From a bacterium (lineage in GTDB: Bacteria; UBP7; UBA6624), in contig JACNFQ010000069.1 of the NCBI GenBank assembly GCA_014384545.1, forward strand, positions 1 to 11,066: a stretch of DNA of 11,066 nt, in the 5' to 3' direction. Positions 6,815-11,066 of this stretch are shown piece after piece (the stretch's first letter is position 1; each line of letters opens with the position of its first letter). The notes below the pieces were generated by a model. It was not told where the DNA came from, did not search any database, and saw only the letters and a program-made list of their open reading frames with translations. Both the position numbers and the translations under genes were made by a program.

Positions 6815-9039
6815 GAAGGAGGATCTTTCTCGTCTTGGGGCTCTCTATATGTGCAGGGGCTTTACCTCTTTTTGGCGAAGAAGCCCCCATCAAGGCAGAG
6901 AACCTTGCCTTTTATGAAGGGGGAGATGTCGTTATCGCCTCGGGGCAGGTTGAGTTGTCTTGGAGAGAATGGGAGATTGAAGCAGATGAACTCGTCTTGG
7001 ACTACCGCGAGCACCTCATCACTGCATCGGGTCGGGTATTGGTCAAGAAGTTAGACCATGTCGTGGTCGCTTCCACGATGGTCTACAACACCAAGACCGA
7101 CCGATTCGTTTTTGAAAACGCTAGGGGGTATTTTCCCGGTGAAGGAGAAGATGCTTTCTATTTCAAGGCAGAAATCTACCGTGGAAGTTCGAACCGATTT
7201 ATTCTGGAGCGCGCCAAACTCTCTTCCTGCGGTCCCTCCTGTAATCGTGAATACGAAATCTCCTCTCGGAAAGCACTTGTCGTTCCCAAGGACCACATTG
7301 AAGCATGGGGTGATGTCCTCTATCTGGGGGGGGTGCCCGTGGGGTATTTCCCCTATCTTTACTTGGATCTCAAGGAAAGGAAAGGGACTGTGAACATAAC
7401 CGTGGGAAAGAACAAAGCAGAAGGAACATTCGTAAAATCCTCTTGGTATTACACAGTTAGCGAACAGTTTGTGGGGGGCGTTCTTTACGACTGGACCCAG
7501 AAAAAAGGGACACGAAGGGGGTTAAACAACTCCTATTGGTTGGGTGCATTGGGGGGGCTGGGTAGCCTCTTCTTTACCACATCAAACGACCCCGATGCGG
7601 GGCAAGATAACCAAGTGATACAGCTAAGCCAAGCGTTTCGTTGGGGTGGACTATCGGGGAACATCTCGGCCAATCGAAACAGGACGTTCCTCGTTTCTGG
7701 TTCTTCTCTTTCAGGGTCGGGTCGGCGAGATGATGATGCACTTACTACCTCTCTAAACTGGGCACAAGGGGGGGGTGCAACGACATCCCTATCGGGGAAC
7801 TGGCGCGAGAACCGAACGGCACTGTCCTCTACGCAGACCCAATCCTGGAACCTAAATGATTCACGCAAGTTTGGATCCCTCAACTGGCAAAGTCGTTCCA
7901 CCTATTCGTTCCGAAAGTCCCAAGGAGGTATCCCTGGCGATCAAGACCTGAGATACACCGGTACACTGTCAGGTCGTAGCGAGGGGTGGCTCCGGACTTG
8001 GAGTCTCAAAGCGTCCCAAACGGTAGATACAGACAAAGATAAGGTTCTAACGGACGAGTCTCGACCCTTCAACGATGAGATGCCCTCGTTAACTTTGGGT
8101 TTTTCACCCTCTCTTTGGGATAATCGTGTGGGGAATGCACTTTGGGTCAGTCGCATCGGGCTGACAGCAACGCGACGCCGTTTTGGCCCCCCACGACCAA
8201 CTGTTGAGGATCCCAACCCTAACCAGAACATCTTTGAAAGCCAGCTTCAGGTCTCACAACAGAATGCGTTTGATTGGGGTTGGGCAACGCTTACGCCTCG
8301 AAACGCTTTTACTCAGACTTTTTACGACACAGGGGATGCTCTTTTTTCGGTGCAGCCTAGTATGACTCTCAATGTGCCCCATGGAGATAGATGGACGACC
8401 ACACTTTCCCATCAATACAGGGCGAGTCATGGGCGTAATCCGCGGTCGGCTTTCAACACCTCTTCTACCAATAGCCTCTCTTGGCAGTGGGGCTTTAGTG
8501 ACAGAAAGGGAGGGAGCTTTCGGATGACATCTGGGTATGATTTTCGTAGGAACGCAGTCTTGGACCCTTCTCTCTCTTTGACCACAACGCCCTCTTTACA
8601 TAGCCGAGCCACTTTGACCTGGGGTTGGTCCCTGACCAACGACGAACCGAGAGATCTAACGGTCAGATACCAACTCCTGAAACGAGGATTGATGGATTGG
8701 TCCATGAATATGACTTGGGAAATGCCCGATTGGGCTTTTGCCCTCCGCTCTTTTCAGTCCCGCCTGACAGCCAGACTCCCACAAGGGTTCCAAGTGGGGC
8801 TTACAGCGGGGTGGCGTCCCAACGACAACTCAGCCATCGTTGATGAGATTCTCATTTCAAAGACGAACTGTTGCACATTTTGGCAACTCTCTTGGCGGGA
8901 ATATGACGAGGCAATTCAGTTTACATGGGGCGTTTCAGCGTTCAGAGACCAGCCCCTCGGGCTATCTAATGGAAACGAAGGATTCCTCTTGACCCAAATC
9001 CCAGGAGCCTCTGCACTTGAAGGAGGAATCGGGAATTAG
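6811..9039 (+). CDS. lptD: LPS-assembly outer-membrane protein LptD (OstA/Imp)
   Basis: Outer-membrane barrel that receives LPS from the periplasmic bridge and places it in the outer leaflet, normally with LptE as plug. I start at 6811 (742 aa), where ATGA overlaps the lptG stop and a signal peptide follows (Arg2-Arg4, hydrophobic core, likely cleavage near residue 22). Residues 27-125 form the OstA/LptA-like jellyroll (IKAENLAFYEGGDVVIASG, then IEADELVLDY). Residues 130-190 hold the LptD hinge (LERAKLSSCGPSC, then GVPVGYFPYLYLDL), and the rest is an aromatic-rich beta-barrel with many alternating strands. Beyond the signal peptide there are exactly four cysteines: Cys140, Cys144 and the adjacent pair Cys687-Cys688. 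The C-terminal CC pair matches the pair that forms interdomain disulfides in E. coli LptD. The barrel sequence is otherwise divergent. Length is slightly below that of E. coli LptD (784 aa). Confidence 0.93.
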   Translation: MRRRIFLVLGLSICAGALPLFGEEAPIKAENLAFYEGGDVVIASGQVELSWREWEIEADELVLDYREHLITASGRVLVKKLDHVVVASTMVYNTKTDRFVFENARGYFPGEGEDAFYFKAEIYRGSSNRFILERAKLSSCGPSCNREYEISSRKALVVPKDHIEAWGDVLYLGGVPVGYFPYLYLDLKERKGTVNITVGKNKAEGTFVKSSWYYTVSEQFVGGVLYDWTQKKGTRRGLNNSYWLGALGGLGSLFFTTSNDPDAGQDNQVIQLSQAFRWGGLSGNISANRNRTFLVSGSSLSGSGRRDDDALTTSLNWAQGGGATTSLSGNWRENRTALSSTQTQSWNLNDSRKFGSLNWQSRSTYSFRKSQGGIPGDQDLRYTGTLSGRSEGWLRTWSLKASQTVDTDKDKVLTDESRPFNDEMPSLTLGFSPSLWDNRVGNALWVSRIGLTATRRRFGPPRPTVEDPNPNQNIFESQLQVSQQNAFDWGWATLTPRNAFTQTFYDTGDALFSVQPSMTLNVPHGDRWTTTLSHQYRASHGRNPRSAFNTSSTNSLSWQWGFSDRKGGSFRMTSGYDFRRNAVLDPSLSLTTTPSLHSRATLTWGWSLTNDEPRDLTVRYQLLKRGLMDWSMNMTWEMPDWAFALRSFQSRLTARLPQGFQVGLTAGWRPNDNSAIVDEILISKTNCCTFWQLSWREYDEAIQFTWGVSAFRDQPLGLSNGNEGFLLTQIPGASALEGGIGN

Positions 9040-9053
9040 AAGGGAGAAGGGGG

Positions 9054-9941
9054 CTAATAGACCCAATGTGGATGAGCAAGTTGAGGGTTTTGGGACGGGT
9101 CAAAGAGAAGAGAGGATAACTGAAGAATCTCGTTGGTCTGGGTAGAGCGACATCTCCCGTGCCACGCCGAAATCCCAAGTGCTAATGACTGAGCATGGGG
9201 TGCAGAAAGGGGGCCAGGGTTACCAGCAGAAATCTCTGCAAGTAAAGATAAGACTTCACATCTTAATGGTTCTGCCAATCGCTCAAGCACGTCAGTGCCG
9301 ACTCCCTGTTGTTTCAGCCAATCCAAGCGTGCCCCCGACCCTTCTTTCCCAAAGTCCTTACCCGCCAATAACGAGGCAGCGAGGAGTTTCTGTGCGGGTG
9401 TGCCCAAAGCAATCTCTAGCCATGAAAGAGCTAAAGGGGTGAGGGGGCATGGAAAGACCTCCTCTTGCTGAGGAGGCTCTACTCCTTGATGCCTCGCCCT
9501 GCTAAGAATGGTGGGCAAGATGAGGTGTTTGCGGGTTGCTGTACCAATAACAAAGTGGGTAGGAGGCATCTCCTCCAGAGGTTTAAGGAGCCGATTTTGG
9601 ATAGAGGATGTGGCGTCAGCATGCGCCAATAGGTCAAACCCGCGGATGAGGATGATAAGCGTTCCCCCTTTTCTGGGTGGAAGACGGAAGAGCCGAATGG
9701 TATTTGTAGGGGGGTCGGTCCAAAACCTCAAGTATCGGGGATGGAAGTTCAAAGAACCAACCTTACGGTCGGGTCCAAAAAGGTCTACAAGATAGAGGTC
9801 AGGATGAGTGATAACCAGATCAGGAGCACACCCCAAGACATCTGAAGCAATCTTGGTCGCCCTTGCATAATTCTCTTCTGCAGATGGACCAGAGAGGAGG
9901 AGGAATCCTTGGTTTCCACTCGCCGTTCTTTCGTGATTCAT
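9054..9941 (-). CDS. holB: DNA polymerase III clamp-loader subunit delta prime (HolB-like)
   Basis: Probable delta prime subunit of the clamp loader that places the beta clamp on DNA. The frame is open to 9968, but I choose Met at 9941 (295 aa) because it overlaps the tmk stop by ATGA. The AAA+ core is recognisable from IILIRGFDLL (96-105, the Walker B region), then SSIQNRLLKPLEEMPP (112-127) and LPTILSRAR (142-150), the SRC-like sensor with Ser and Arg kept and Cys changed to Ala. The P-loop position reads SGPSAEENY (17-25), with no GK[ST]. The zinc-binding cysteine module of many HolB proteins is absent. This fits delta prime, which in E. coli does not hydrolyse ATP. The tmk-holB order is common in bacteria and supports the call. 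The C-terminal half is weakly conserved. Confidence 0.82.
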   Translation of the reverse strand: MNHERTASGNQGFLLLSGPSAEENYARATKIASDVLGCAPDLVITHPDLYLVDLFGPDRKVGSLNFHPRYLRFWTDPPTNTIRLFRLPPRKGGTLIILIRGFDLLAHADATSSIQNRLLKPLEEMPPTHFVIGTATRKHLILPTILSRARHQGVEPPQQEEVFPCPLTPLALSWLEIALGTPAQKLLAASLLAGKDFGKEGSGARLDWLKQQGVGTDVLERLAEPLRCEVLSLLAEISAGNPGPLSAPHAQSLALGISAWHGRCRSTQTNEILQLSSLLFDPSQNPQLAHPHWVY

Positions 9942-10537
9942 TGAATCTCTAGTTGGTTCAAAGCCCACTCAAAGACGGCATCGGCATCCATCTCATCTAT
10001 ATCCAGTCGTTTGACGCGTTGGGGGTCGTTCCTAGCAATCTGGGCGTAGCCATCTCGGACACGGTTGTGGAAACTGAGTTCCCGCTGTTCAAACGAGGCA
10101 TCTCCTTTTGCCCTTGATAACCCCTTGGCGGCATCCATGTCCAACCAAAGAGTGAGATCGGGCCACACCTCTCCAGCAGCGAGCCTAGATAGAGCAAGAA
10201 CTTCTTGGTTCCACCCCGGTCGCTCTCCCGCTTGGTACGCTAAAGAAGAGTCGATAAAACGATCCAAAATCACCCAAGCCCCCCTAGCCAGTGCTGGAGC
10301 GACCACGGTAACACAATGGTGTGCCCGTCCCGCCAAGAGGAGGTCAAGTTCTGTCTCTGGAGCCAACTGATGACCCAAGAGAACACCTCGTAGGGCATCA
10401 CCCTCAGGCGTCCCTCCGGGCTCCCTAGAGAGAACGACTTCAATCCCTTTTTCTTCAAGCGTTGCTTCTAGTCGCGCTGCAAGGGTTGATTTGCCCGTTC
10501 CTTCCCCCCCCTCTATCGTCAATAGAAATCCACTCAT
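9938..10537 (-). CDS. tmk: Thymidylate kinase
   Basis: Phosphorylates dTMP to dTDP with ATP, in the cytoplasm, on the way to dTTP. It has 199 aa, close to the usual 205-215. Visible motifs are the P-loop GGEGTGKST (10-18, Lys16), the dTMP-binding REPGGT (38-43), DRFIDSSLAYQ (92-102) with the catalytic DR[YF]-type motif, and a lid region with Arg142, Lys144 and Arg152. Usual members have ARAQH; here it is GRAHH (70-74). The start at 10537 overlaps the pdxT stop by ATGA. A purine-rich ribosome binding site is weak here, so coupling to pdxT translation is likely. The P-loop is encoded across a run of eight G's (10504-10511, read as C on the plus strand). Confidence 0.96.
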   Translation of the reverse strand: MSGFLLTIEGGEGTGKSTLAARLEATLEEKGIEVVLSREPGGTPEGDALRGVLLGHQLAPETELDLLLAGRAHHCVTVVAPALARGAWVILDRFIDSSLAYQAGERPGWNQEVLALSRLAAGEVWPDLTLWLDMDAAKGLSRAKGDASFEQRELSFHNRVRDGYAQIARNDPQRVKRLDIDEMDADAVFEWALNQLEIQ

Positions 10538-11066
10538 AAACTATCTACAAAGGCTTGGTGCCATTGAGTCTCTCCACATGATTCGGGGTGGGATGTAGAA
10601 GCCCAAATATTCCCTTCTCTAACCACAACGGGTTCGCCTTCCCACTGGGAAAGAACCTCAACGCCTGTTCCGATTCTTTCGATACGAGGTGCCCGAATAA
10701 AGAGAGAATCAATCAAACCCCAAGGCGAGTTCAACCGTGCTTGAAAACTCTCCTTCTGATTCCCAAAAGCATTTCGCCTGATATCGATATCTAGCCGTGA
10801 CAATCTCTCGTTCTTCCCCGAAGTATCGTTCGCCAAGTGGATTCCCCCTGCACAGAATCCGAAGAGGGGGAGAGTCGTCGTCTTAAGAGCGTCCCAGAGT
10901 CCCGACGCTTGCCATAAAAGGCGTTGGGTCGTCGTTTCACCGCCAGGGAGGATAACTCCTCTAAGCGCCACAAGGTCATCGGGGCAAAGGACGATTTTGA
11001 ACGGAACACCCAGCTTGGAAAGTACCGATTCATGCTCGGCCACATTCCCCTGTCGACCGCCAATCC
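10534..11066 (-). CDS. pdxT: Pyridoxal 5'-phosphate synthase glutaminase subunit PdxT (5' end cut by window edge)
   Basis: Glutaminase that releases ammonia from glutamine for PdxS, the partner that builds pyridoxal 5'-phosphate. The frame stays open to the right edge: codons before the GTG at 11043 read IGGRQGN, matching the family's LALQGA segment, so that GTG is internal and roughly ten codons are missing. About 176 codons are visible. Counting that GTG as residue 1, the key features are LPGGETTT (32-39), the nucleophile Cys64 in FGFCAGGIHLA, RRNAFG (89-94), FIRAP (115-119) and the catalytic His152 and Glu154 in TSHPE. All three triad residues are kept. The gene overlaps tmk by ATGA. pdxS, if adjacent, would lie beyond the window. 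Confidence 0.94.
   Translation of the reverse strand, partial: IGGRQGNVAEHESVLSKLGVPFKIVLCPDDLVALRGVILPGGETTTQRLLWQASGLWDALKTTTLPLFGFCAGGIHLANDTSGKNERLSRLDIDIRRNAFGNQKESFQARLNSPWGLIDSLFIRAPRIERIGTGVEVLSQWEGEPVVVREGNIWASTSHPESCGETQWHQAFVDSL

Noticed and set aside
1-11066. CRISPR array, tRNA, transposon ends, phage or defence genes
   Set aside because: I found no regularly spaced repeats, cloverleaf, transposase, integrase or nuclease motif. All of the window except its first ten bases and short gaps is covered by the listed genes.

Overview
The window comes from a diderm (Gram-negative) bacterium that makes lipopolysaccharide: it carries lptF, lptG and lptD, plus a large lipoprotein with a Ser at +2. 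The DNA is of moderate GC content. Glycine is often written GGG, which leaves long G runs on the coding strands. I see no tRNA, rRNA, CRISPR array, insertion sequence, integrase or phage gene. The lineage cannot be fixed from this sequence; an uncultivated proteobacterial or deltaproteobacteria-like group is only a guess.

Layout. (1) Positions 11-2836, minus strand: one large secreted lipoprotein with tandem Ig-like domains, a PKD-like domain and a C-terminal thioredoxin-like domain that lacks the redox cysteines. (2) Positions 2837 to about 2976: a short divergent control region with possible promoters in both directions and a strong hairpin followed by five T's, read toward pyrD. (3) Positions 2875-9039, plus strand: a five-gene run, pyrD (class 1B dihydroorotate dehydrogenase), pyrF (OMP decarboxylase), lptF, lptG and lptD. 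(4) Positions 9054-11066, minus strand: pdxT (cut by the window edge), tmk and a holB-like gene, converging on lptD with only 14 bases between the stop codons.

How the genes work together. pyrD and pyrF perform the fourth and sixth steps of de novo UMP synthesis. lptF and lptG encode the two inner-membrane subunits of the LPS exporter, and lptD encodes the outer-membrane translocon. The minus-strand group joins pyridoxal phosphate synthesis (PdxT), dTMP phosphorylation (Tmk) and the clamp loader of DNA polymerase III (delta prime). Five of the six same-strand junctions are four-base ATGA overlaps, so both runs are probably operons with translational coupling.

The window is mostly conserved housekeeping content, and I found no clear undescribed defence or mobile system. 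The points most worth a second look are the attenuator-like hairpin before pyrD with its unclear start codon, the G10 tract inside pyrF, and the cysteine-less thioredoxin-like domain of the lipoprotein.
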